Source: Beroe ovata (lineage: Eukaryota; Ctenophora; Nuda; Beroida; Beroidae). From it: 10,875 nt of DNA. The notes under the pieces were generated by a model. That model worked only from the letters and a program-made list of their open reading frames with translations, searched no databases and was not told the DNA's origin. Below are positions 1 through 8,009 of this stretch, one piece after another. The first letter of the stretch is position 1; each line of letters starts with the position of its first letter. Made by a program: the position numbers and the translations under genes. The DNA is taken from assembly GCA_946803715.1 (NCBI GenBank), contig CAMPET010000018.1, forward strand, positions 393,045 through 403,919. Reading direction: 5' to 3'.

Positions 1-24
1 ACACACACACACACACACACACAC
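1..24. repeat. (AC)n microsatellite at the window edge
   Basis: Twelve uninterrupted AC units, cut by the left end of the window, so the full length is unknown. Confidence 0.95.
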
Positions 25-190
25 TACACACTGTGTTGAGGGAGGTGACGAGGAAAGGCAGCTGGGTGCACAGCGTGTCTCATTAGATAGGATAACGAAG
101 AGAGTGTTGTGATTTACTGAGAAACACCCCACATCGCGATAATAGGGGGCTCAGAGAGCAGAGGTCATCACACGAAGATTATAACCCGTT

Positions 191-261
191 ATCACTCGAA
201 AATTGAGTGATCACCACTCCAAAATTGAGTGATCACCACTCTTAAGTCCAAAATTGAGTGA
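191..261. repeat. Short direct repeat AAAATTGAGTGATCACCACTC, 2 full and 1 partial copies
   Basis: Identical 21-base copies at 199-219 and 221-241, and a 12-base partial copy at 250-261. ATCACTC at 191-197 and GAGTGAT at 205-211 form an inverted pair with a 7-base loop, so the array also has hairpin potential. Confidence 0.85.
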
Positions 262-592
262 CTACGTTGTCTCAGGAGGACTAGCAGCAATATCCGGGTC
301 AGATGAGGTTAATTAGAGCTGGTTAAGAGGGCTTACTGGTTGGACCAATTAGAACTGGGTTAGATATCTGTTGTAATCAGGTGGCTGATTAGATCATGCT
401 ACTATTACCGAGGTACGACCGAATGTAACTACCTCATGAAATGGAATCAGCACACGGGATAGATATAACGTAGGTAACAGTCATACTGCTAGAAACCATG
501 CTAGGGGACTCAGTACACTATCATGATAGTCCACTGAACTATATGCGGACGGTCCCACTGCGCGCTGTAATACAGAGGAGTGAATATCAACC
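262..592. other. Non-coding stretch
   Basis: No gene seen. A weak direct repeat, AATTAGAGCTGG-TTA near 310-325 and AATTAGAACTGGGTTA near 347-362, is the only structure noted. Confidence 0.4.
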
Positions 593-593
593 T

Positions 594-610
594 TGCTGCT
601 GCTGCTGCTG
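594..610. repeat. (TGC)n trinucleotide repeat
   Basis: Five full TGC units and a partial one. It makes a poly-Leu run in an open frame that lacks other protein-like features. Confidence 0.9.
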
Positions 611-1356
611 ATAGAACAAAATGAGAGGATCATGTCAATCCGCTATCTCTCTCGTGCTGTAGGAAAGATAGTGTGCACTGTACATGATAGCACAGTCAAT
701 GCAATGCTAGAGAAAATGAGCTGGCTACTTGGTAAAAACCAAGCATACAATCAAGCAATTTTAGTCTTAAACCATGGCCATGCATATATTTGAGCTGATC
801 ACTCTTATCATCGGATTTTTGCACATATGTGTTGTGCAAAAAGAAAGCAATTTCTAACACTTGGGGTTAGGGAGACGTGTTTCGCAGCTTGTGAGACGAT
901 TTAAACGCGGAAACTATATCCAATCATACGCCGTGAAGGAAGAGATTCGAAATTTATTAACAGAATTTGAACGAATTACTCCTTTGTCTCTCTCAGTTAC
1001 ACTGTAGCAATGATCAATGGAAACAGTTTTTCAGTCAATTAAAGAATAAAGATCCATGCAGAAATGTTAAACTGACTCAAATAGAAAAAGCGACATGATG
1101 CGTCTTAGAGAAGAAAACTGAGAGTTACTCAATATGAAGATCAGTTCCCCGATACCTTCCCCGGTTGACAAATGTATAATATTGGGAGTGTTGTGCAACA
1201 AGCAAATAACATAATAAGGTTGCTATGATGCGATCAATGGCGAACCTAGTAGTCACCCCCTCTCTCCCCATGATAAATCAGCCCTATGGAGGATGATATA
1301 GATATTGCCCAATGTAGGAGCAGCATATTATATACATGCTAATATACAGTGAGCTG
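611..1356. other. No supported gene; coding-like fragments at about 858-1098
   Basis: Two overlapping short open stretches in different plus-strand frames (858-1004 and 961-1095) translate to charged, protein-like sequence, for example RRVSQLVRRFKRGNYIQSY and NDQWKQFFSQLKNKDPC. I recognise neither. A strong acceptor-like site (CCTTTGTCTCTCTCAG, ending at 996) precedes the second. They could be an unlinked exon, a decayed element or chance. Confidence 0.25.
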
Positions 1357-1371
1357 GTGTGTGTGTGTGTG
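1357..1371. repeat. (GT)n microsatellite
   Basis: Seven and a half GT units in otherwise non-repetitive sequence. Confidence 0.9.
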
Positions 1372-1460
1372 GTAACGAGTCCTGGTTTCTAGTGGGCGCC
1401 CTGAGGGCAGCTTACCGCAGCTGCACACCCTGCAGCACGTGACTTATATTGGCATAACCA

Positions 1461-1524
1461 ATAGCCATACACAACCATAGCCATACACAACCATAGCCAT
1501 ACACAACCAAAGCAATACACAACC
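1461..1524. repeat. 16-base tandem repeat, 4 copies
   Basis: Unit ATAGCCATACACAACC at 1461-1476, 1477-1492 and 1493-1508 is identical; the fourth at 1509-1524 has two changes (AAAGCAATACACAACC). The near-identity indicates recent expansion. An open frame across it on the minus strand is generated by the repeat and is not a gene. Confidence 0.95.
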
Positions 1525-1591
1525 ACTATTAACCACTGATTCTCTTCACAAACAGCGACAGATCTGTAGACGTCATACCCCGTGCTGCAAA

Positions 1592-1649
1592 CACAAAAGC
1601 AACTCCACTCGCAAAGCAAGCACAAAAGCAACTCTATCTACAAAGCAGC
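1592..1649. repeat. 29-base tandem duplication
   Basis: Copies at 1592-1620 and 1621-1649 both begin CACAAAAGCAACTC and continue to CAAAGCA, with a handful of differences. It is older than the neighbouring 16-base array. Confidence 0.8.
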
Positions 1650-1816
1650 TACAACATAATAACCCCTGACTGCAGCTGAAAGTGAACACCCATCCCACTC
1701 AAATAACAGAGACAAGACACAGGATTGCTCGTGAGCACTGAGCACAGTAATGTCCACTGAAAGTGCTGCACCAGCTGCAATGTTATTACTGATTAGCACC
1801 ATGGCGAGCCACCCTA

Positions 1817-1833
1817 CTCTCTCTCTCTCTCTC
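1817..1833. repeat. (CT)n microsatellite
   Basis: Eight and a half CT units. Confidence 0.9.
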
Positions 1834-1927
1834 ACCATCCCATTTCGGGTATAATTCTGTGGCATGGGGTGAGTGTGACACCCTTTTAGAGGAGGGCATT
1901 GGGCACTGCTCAAATCAAATCTCTCAT

Positions 1928-1944
1928 ACACACACACACACACA
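1928..1944. repeat. (AC)n microsatellite
   Basis: Eight and a half AC units, followed by ATGG. Confidence 0.9.
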
Positions 1945-2029
1945 TGGTTGATATAGTGACCGGTATGCAAATGTGCATTGTGCAGTGCAGTGATGGTGCT
2001 ATACTTTGCACCTCGCAAGGAGGGGCTAT

Positions 2030-3977
2030 GCGATTACCTGATGACAGATTGCTAACCACATGATTTGAGAGATATATTGCTCCTCACAGACGAGATTGTT
2101 GTCAGATTGGGTTGACGAAGAATCACTCCGTGATATTGACTAATTTGGAGGGATGTGACGTCACACAAAAGTAGATATGGGATCTGATAAAAAGGCGTGA
2201 TTCCAACGCGATCCTAGTTTGATGTCCCTCAAATCATGACTGACTTAAGCGATATTAAACAACAGCAACAGAGGCTGAAGCAACCGCACCAACAACCTCA
2301 GCACTTTAGAAAATGAGCAGCTGTATAAATGGAACGTGATGACACAAAAAGCAATGACGTGTTGACACGAAGAGCCCCATGAAGACCCACACACCCCTTT
2401 GTCCCTACTCCTCACAACACAATATAACAACTCGATGATAATTATACATTGCTGAGTAATTATAAACGAGCGAGAGGGGGGCTGAGCCCTGTGGCAGTGC
2501 TTGTTGGCATCGTTTAGCATGGGGTGAGCTTGTGATCACCCGCTCATTATATCTGTAACTCAAAGACAAAGCGGGTGTAATTTGCTGGACCTCGGCTCGA
2601 ATAATACGCAATTCATGTACGACTCACATTGTTAGTAGACCCGGGTAGACCCGGTAACTTAATATGAAGGTAACTGAAACAATAGGACTCAAAAGTAAGT
2701 ATTACAAAAGGATAGGTCGTGGAAAGTGGACTGCTTATAAGGCATGATCATGAAAAACAGTCACGATAACTGAGAAGACCTTGAATAAAGCCAGGAGTGT
2801 AAACGTTTAAAGCTCTACAATGTAAATGAGAGATAGAAACTGAAACGAGAGCAATGAGATGTGTCTCAAGAGTGGCACTGTCTAGCGAATTCTTGCAGTG
2901 AGCTGGCACAAGATTAGCCAGACACGGAGAGAGAGAAAGACGGTGTCAAATGACACCAGATGACAACATCTAGCGCCTGGACACTCCTTCATGTTATGAC
3001 ACAAAACACGTGATGATATGAGAGTGTGGACTGGTCAGGAAATAAACACGAGTGATGTCAGCCGCAATCACGATATGGCACGGATGATGAACCTCACTGC
3101 ACCTATGATGACATGTCATAATGTGTCATATCCGTTTGTCATGTTATCCGGTTATTTGGAGATGGTTTTAAATATCAGGAACATTTCCTGACTTTCTCCT
3201 CGTGGCCCGAGTGACATGACTGCCCCTACATTGGTCATTATCTAGGCTAAGGACTGGTCGAGGACTCTATGTTATCTGGATGGTGAGGAGTCACGCATCT
3301 CATATGTTTTCTGCGTGCCCCATCACGATGCAGTCGCTCAAGTAACACACATTGGTTCATGACCTGTCGCTGATCACAGGTTAAACGAACAAAAACCGAT
3401 TCCTGTTTAGCTCTATGAGTTAAACTTAATTCGATTTGGGCCAATTTCGAACGAAAATCAGAATTATAGGAACGACTTGGTATACAAACCAGACAGTTCC
3501 TAGAGAAGACAGAATGTTACAATATTCAGTATGTTCAATTATGCCAAAATTCATTGTCTCGCAGGGTTATCTTGTTATCGAATTATGCGGCTGGCAGTTG
3601 GAACGTATGATATACGTACCTACCTGGAGTTGTTCCAAAAATTGCTACATTGGAACCCCTTCAGATACCTTGCAGCAAGACGGACCAGGGAGACCTCAAC
3701 GCAAAAATCGCACCACTTGCCGAACCTTTTCATCACATGAGTAAGAATTTGAGTGGGACAGGTGACCTAAGGGCTCAATCGTATGACATCTTGGGTATGC
3801 TGACGAAACACAGTACAAGTAAATGCTATAAAAATCGGGCTTTATGAAAAACTATGGGTATAGCAAACAAGGCAAAAGGGAAGGAGGGAATTAAATTATT
3901 GTCGAATTCACATGCTGATAGGTCATCATCTGTAATTATATAGCTCATAGGTAACGCATGGAAACACTTCCTATAAA
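2030..3977. other. Gene-free stretch with small palindromes
   Basis: No recognisable gene or RNA. Noted structures: a TGACGTCA octamer at 2156-2163; a GTAGACCCGG direct repeat near 2635-2653; a CACGTG at 3007-3012; the 12-base palindrome ATGACATGTCAT near 3109; and a hairpin TCAGGAA-CAT-TTCCTGA at 3175-3191. Plus-strand open stretches at 3436-3847 overlap one another in several frames and look like chance. Confidence 0.45.
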
Positions 3978-4019
3978 CACGTGCTTTACACACGTGTGTG
4001 TGTTGTTACAGATCACGTG
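3978..4019. promoter_or_regulatory. Cluster of three CACGTG (E-box) palindromes
   Basis: CACGTG at 3978-3983, 3991-3996 and 4014-4019, within 42 bases. CACGTG is the core site of several bHLH-zipper factors (MYC/MAX, USF, MITF, CLOCK types). No adjacent gene is recognised, so function is inference only. The third box sits in ATCACGTGACC, similar to GTCACGTGACC at 6261-6271. Confidence 0.35.
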
Positions 4020-5291
4020 ACCCACATATACGCCACGTATAGGATGTGTTAACACAACCAGGAAACCTTGAGGGTCTGATGTGTCAGTCTGCACCACAAG
4101 GTGTACAGAACTTGAGTCAATTCTGCTAATTGGATTGATGACTGATGAGCGCGTGTTTGTGCACTGTTATACGCCCTACTATCTACAACGGATGGAAGGT
4201 TGTTTGTTTTACGATTTGAGTCTTAGCTGCACCTTGGTAGTCTGAAATGCACCTACCAAATAATGGGGTAAGTCTGGGAACATGGTCAAGAAAACGCATC
4301 CTAAATCCTAATATCCACTTTCAATTAAAAGTAAAATATTACAAGAACGAACTTAGTGGTTAACGAAAAACAATAAATAGAAATGGGAAAAGTGTTTAGA
4401 TAATATAATGATCATGATTCTTATCTCCCCATGATATGCCTGATAGAAAAAGAGGATTATCTTGATTTGAATCAACTCAATGTTGGCTTATTGATCGTAA
4501 TTGAATTGATTATTTTGTTATAGTACCCAATGTATTTATATGCGTATTGCATTGAAAGCGACATAGATAAATCACCCAAATCATTTGATTTCCATATTTC
4601 AGGAATCGAATGGACTTCTATCGAAGATACTTTGGAAGATCTGTTGGTGTTCGATCGGATCGCTCTATCGGTATAATGTCCAGGTGAATCATTGCTTTTT
4701 GTATGATACGACGACTGTATCGATAGCAATCATTGTTGGGATAATTGAGCGGTTAATGAGATAATTGAACGTACATAAGGGATGGTCCTAGGGGCCCTAA
4801 TTCAAAATACAGGGTAGCTTTCGTCGAGAGTAAATTTAAAACAAAATTTCGCAGACCATACCCATTCTCAAACATACAAACATTGGACCATATCACAGAG
4901 AAGCAATATGCTGAAATGGCTGTGTCCACTGTGAAAACGCGGCAATCGCACGAGTACCATGCCGGCATGCATCTACGTATCTCTCCGCAGTACTTACACG
5001 ATGGTGAATATATGTTGGGGGTATAATTTCGTACACCACTAACACGATTGTTTTCATGTGCAAGGAGGTATCCATGCAACTATATATTCAGAGCGGTAGG
5101 ATTGCTCGCAGCAGATATAATGTTGGTATTTTCCACAAAAACTATTGAACTGTTGCAAGAGGGTCGACCAAATAATAGAAGAGTTGGTCGCTCTGAGGTC
5201 ATGACTCATTCCAAAGGGGAAAGGAAGACAGTTATATGACAAGTTAACTTCGTCCGTATACAAGAACAAACATTTCGGACACCGAGGGTAG
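4020..5291. other. Gene-free stretch
   Basis: A/T-rich in the middle (about 4300-4560). Open stretches of up to about 108 codons on the minus strand (for example 5079-4753) show no recognisable domain. A 12-base palindrome CATGCCGGCATG lies at 4958-4969. No tRNA-like or other RNA structure was recognised. Confidence 0.45.
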
Positions 5292-5336
5292 GATCAATGC
5301 TTGATGCGCGCGCCTCGCTTTGATTAATGCTTGATT
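5292..5336. repeat. Short direct repeat GATCAATGCTTGATG / GATTAATGCTTGATT
   Basis: Two 15-base copies 30 bases apart (5292-5306 and 5322-5336), differing at two positions. The core ATCAA-TGC-TTGAT of the first is itself an inverted repeat. A CG-rich GCGCGCGCC block lies between them. Confidence 0.7.
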
Positions 5337-5355
5337 GGTCCTCTCTGTCTCTCAG

Positions 5356-5403
<48 letters not shown>

Positions 5404-5436
5404 TTCANGTGAGTGTGTGTGTGTGTGTGTATTTCA
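5356..5436. repeat. Composite (TG)n microsatellite with one ambiguous base
   Basis: A long (TG)n run (5356-5401) is followed by TATTTCA, an N at 5408, GTGAG, a second (TG)n run (5413-5430) and TATTTCA again. The repeated run-plus-ATTTCA module suggests tandem duplication or an assembly join at the N. The long apparent Cys-Val open frames here are products of the repeat. Confidence 0.9.
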
Positions 5437-5447
5437 CATGTTGGATA

Positions 5448-5462
5448 CAGCAGCAGCAGCAG
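5448..5462. repeat. (CAG)5 trinucleotide repeat
   Basis: Five perfect CAG units just downstream of the (TG)n tract. Confidence 0.95.
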
Positions 5463-5560
5463 CTACTTATGGCTCTCAGCTTACCATGTCACATTCATAT
5501 TATATCTATCTAAACAAGCAGGACCATCATTCCTCATATTATGCATTATCATCCCCACAA

Positions 5561-5575
5561 CTCTCTCTCTCTCTC
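5561..5575. repeat. (CT)n microsatellite
   Basis: Seven and a half CT units. Confidence 0.9.
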
Positions 5576-5639
5576 GCTACCCTGCTCATGCTGCTTGTTC
5601 TGGCGAGGTATTGGGTAACGTGACGAAGTCACCATGATG

Positions 5640-6160
5640 ACGCGACCAATCAATCAACTCACTTAAATTTGAACTCTTTGATTGAGTAGGCTCAGTGGCT
5701 CATGTAAATGTCCTGATGAACCCATAGTCAATCGAGAATCATTCCAACTCATGCGAAATCATATCAATCAGACTGCTTGTATTCTATGAATGAAGCTCCA
5801 TGAAGGATGAGCTGGCAAATAAGTCACTGAAACAGGCGAAAAACATCCTCAGATGGACATTGGACAATGTTCAGATTAGCAATGTCAATGAATTACAACT
5901 GGGGGATCGGGTCTACAAGAACACAAACAAAGGACAATGTCCCAACTAGCACTGACAGAGAGCTGTCATTAGATGAGCGTTGAGGTACCAAGACTGAAAA
6001 TGAACTAGACAAGATTGCGATTAGGATTCAGGCTACACAAACAATGCGGGAATACCTGCGTTCTGCCATTATATAACCCAACTCAGCGTGTTTGTGGAAT
6101 AATAAAAATGATCTTTGCTTGTTTTAATTGCATATCATATCCGATGTCTATTTGGAGGTT
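5640..6160. other. No supported gene; possible decayed coding fragment at 5800-6076
   Basis: A 49-codon plus-strand frame from ATG 5800 to TAG 5949 encodes a charged, helical-looking peptide beginning MKDELANKSLKQAKNILRW. The adjacent frame continues the protein-like character (PTSTDRELSLDER, a TGA at 5981, then KTENELDKIAIRIQATQ to a TAA at 6074). I recognise no family. TCAATCAA (5650-5657) and TTGATTGA (5678-5685) form an inverted pair. Confidence 0.25.
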
Positions 6161-6176
6161 GATTCGCCTCCTCTCA

Positions 6177-6254
6177 CCCCCTCTGCATGACAGGATAGCC
6201 GAGGGGGCTGTGGTGCACGTGTTCCAGATGTTGTCATGACGACATCTGACACGT
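6177..6254. repeat. Two adjacent inverted repeats (hairpin-forming patch)
   Basis: CCCCCTC at 6177-6183 pairs with GAGGGGG at 6201-6207. Immediately after it, arms 6217-6235 and 6238-6254 pair over about 17 positions with a two-base bulge and one G-T wobble position, closing on a two-base loop centred on GTCATGAC. The second stem has CACGTG at its outer ends. Confidence 0.7.
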
Positions 6255-6268
6255 GTTTGTGTCACGTG
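6216..6268. promoter_or_regulatory. Second cluster of three CACGTG palindromes
   Basis: CACGTG at 6216-6221, 6250-6255 and 6263-6268. The first two lie at the ends of the inverted repeat, so one follows partly from the other by symmetry; the third is independent, within GTCACGTGAC. Candidate bHLH-zipper sites. No adjacent gene is recognised. Confidence 0.3.
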
Positions 6269-6269
6269 A

Positions 6270-7571
6270 CCGGTTTTGTAACAACAACAGTTTACACCCG
6301 GGGAGCTTGTCAACTGTCCTACTCAGCTATCAGGAAGTTGATATTGGAGACGATTCGATTAGGAATTTACTCCAAGTATCGCAGACACATGAAATCACTA
6401 TGGGGACCGCTCTAACGTTGACATAGAATGAGTAATGCATTTTGACGTCACCATTCGCAAATGTCGTCATTTTCTGGAAAATATGACCCTATCGCCTGAC
6501 ATGCACAATTTTCTCTTTGACTTTCATGAGATGCTTCCATCTCTCAGCCCACTCTAAATTTTGAGCTAGCAAAGCAAGGAATTTGGCGAAAAGTCAGGAA
6601 ATCACGAATCATTCAACTGGGCTATGAAAATCAAGGGAAGGATGAATGATGAAGTTCTTTCCGCACCTGGTACCACACCCATTATCAATATTGATAATGG
6701 AATCGGTTATTTTCCCACGCGCGCACAATGATCGATCATATTGTAAACAATGAGAAAACAATCCAGTGGATTGATTTTACCATGGGAATCCAGGGTGCTG
6801 CCCCGCCCATAATTGGTGCTTTTCCCATCTTCGAAATTTCGAAACCCAGGGTGATGGAGGAGCGCCGACTTGGTTACAAAGATGAAAATTACAATAAAAC
6901 ATTTTGATATGCTCATAACATTCCCACTTATAAATACTACGCATTCACAGCAAACGATTCAATAAACTCGCTATAAGAAATGACGTCGCGACAAATCAGG
7001 GCAGGCATTATTTTGAATTTTGTCAATCTTGTGAAAGCTAGGTGATTATTTCGCCCGATACTGCGTATGGACCGATCGTACTTGGAGCAAAAACCACGCA
7101 TCAATAGAACCATGATTATGGACCGAAAAGATGCCACTGAATGAGCAATTATTGTGATGTCGAGAAACATAATTTTCTCTGATTCCTCGGATACTGAGCT
7201 TTCTCTGGAACAGCAATGCTTTACTCTCGTGTCTTGTATGATTATGTACATCAACGCAATTCATAAACCTTGCGATAATTTACAGCGGTAAAAAGTGTTT
7301 TAAGAAGTCAAAATGCTTTGCCCAGAGCCACACTATATAGGTAGATTCATTGGCTACCTCAGATTCATGCCAATACAAGAACCTAGTCGATATAAACTTA
7401 GTTTTCAAGGACTTTTCAAGATTCATTTTCTGTCGTTGCTTCATTGATCATGTTGTCCCTTGATTGTCATGTTTATCACATCTAAAGAATACATCTTCAT
7501 ACTATTCGATAGGTACCTAACTCATTCACATAAGTTTAACTTTCCATTCTAAGATCTTTGGCATCTTTCTC
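6270..7571. other. Intergenic stretch downstream of the Kv gene
   Basis: No recognisable gene. Contains a TGACGTCA octamer at 6443-6450 and a perfect 22-base palindrome at 6679-6700. Minus-strand open stretches at 6916-6707 and 7264-6937 show no domain or codon signal that I can identify. Confidence 0.45.
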
Positions 7572-7577
7572 TTTATT
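7572..7577 (-). promoter_or_regulatory. Probable polyadenylation signal AATAAA of the Kv gene
   Basis: TTTATT on the plus strand reads AATAAA on the minus strand, about 122 bases past the stop codon. It is the first canonical hexamer I see downstream of the gene. This would give a 3' UTR of roughly 140-160 bases. The cleavage site itself cannot be read from sequence alone. Confidence 0.6.
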
Positions 7578-7699
7578 GATTGTGCTGCCTAAACATTGTC
7601 ATCCTACACAGTAAACATTCTATGTTGGGTATGACACCCCCTTTCATAATTCATCCGCGCTATAATTTGGGGGTTGAGCCCCCACTCATTGCCGGGTCT

Positions 7700-8009
7700 C
7701 TATGCCACTGCCGCTGCATCTCCGGAGTGATTTGCCGCTGGCGGCGGTGGAGAGGGCGTCTCCCCTTTTGATTCTGAAACCGCACACTTTTGATATTCTG
7801 CCTTGGTGTCATTGCTGAGCTGCGCTGACGCTATATCGTCCTCTTTGAACTTTTCAAAGGCTTTATTGAACTTGCTGACAATGACAGTCATTGGAAGCGC
7901 GAGATAAACCATGGAGATGAAGAGCAGACTGGAGCCCACCAGTTTCCCCAGACCAGTCTTAGGCGTCATGTCACCGTACCCAACTGTTGATATGGATACA
8001 ACCGCCCAC
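7700..8009 (-). CDS. Kv channel exon 4: pore, selectivity filter, S6, C-terminal tail
   Basis: Begins with the last base of W355 after an AACTTCAG acceptor, then encodes W356 to A457 and a TAG stop (7702-7700). The P-loop WAVVSISTVGYGDMTP is canonical, with the K+ filter TVGYGD at 363-368. S6 (about 377-404) ends ALPMTVIVSKFNKAF; conducting Kv1 channels have ALPVPVIVSNF, so T396 stands at the second proline of the PXP gate. S387 stands where the conserved hinge glycine normally is. The cytoplasmic tail is about 50 residues, acidic and Lys-rich, then Pro-rich (four consecutive Pro at 442-445), ending in Ala/Val with no TDV-like PDZ ligand. That is much shorter than the tail of Shaker. Confidence 0.95.

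Noticed and set aside
1638-2018. Minus-strand open stretch of 126 codons
   Set aside because: It runs through (CT)n and (AC)n microsatellites, which give Arg-Glu and Cys-Val runs; repeats avoid stops, so length is not evidence of coding.
3436-3847. Several overlapping plus-strand open stretches
   Set aside because: Three frames are open over the same bases, none with a recognisable family or consistent codon signal.
5327-5637. Open stretches encoding Cys-Val repeats
   Set aside because: Generated entirely by the (TG)n tract and interrupted by the ambiguous base.
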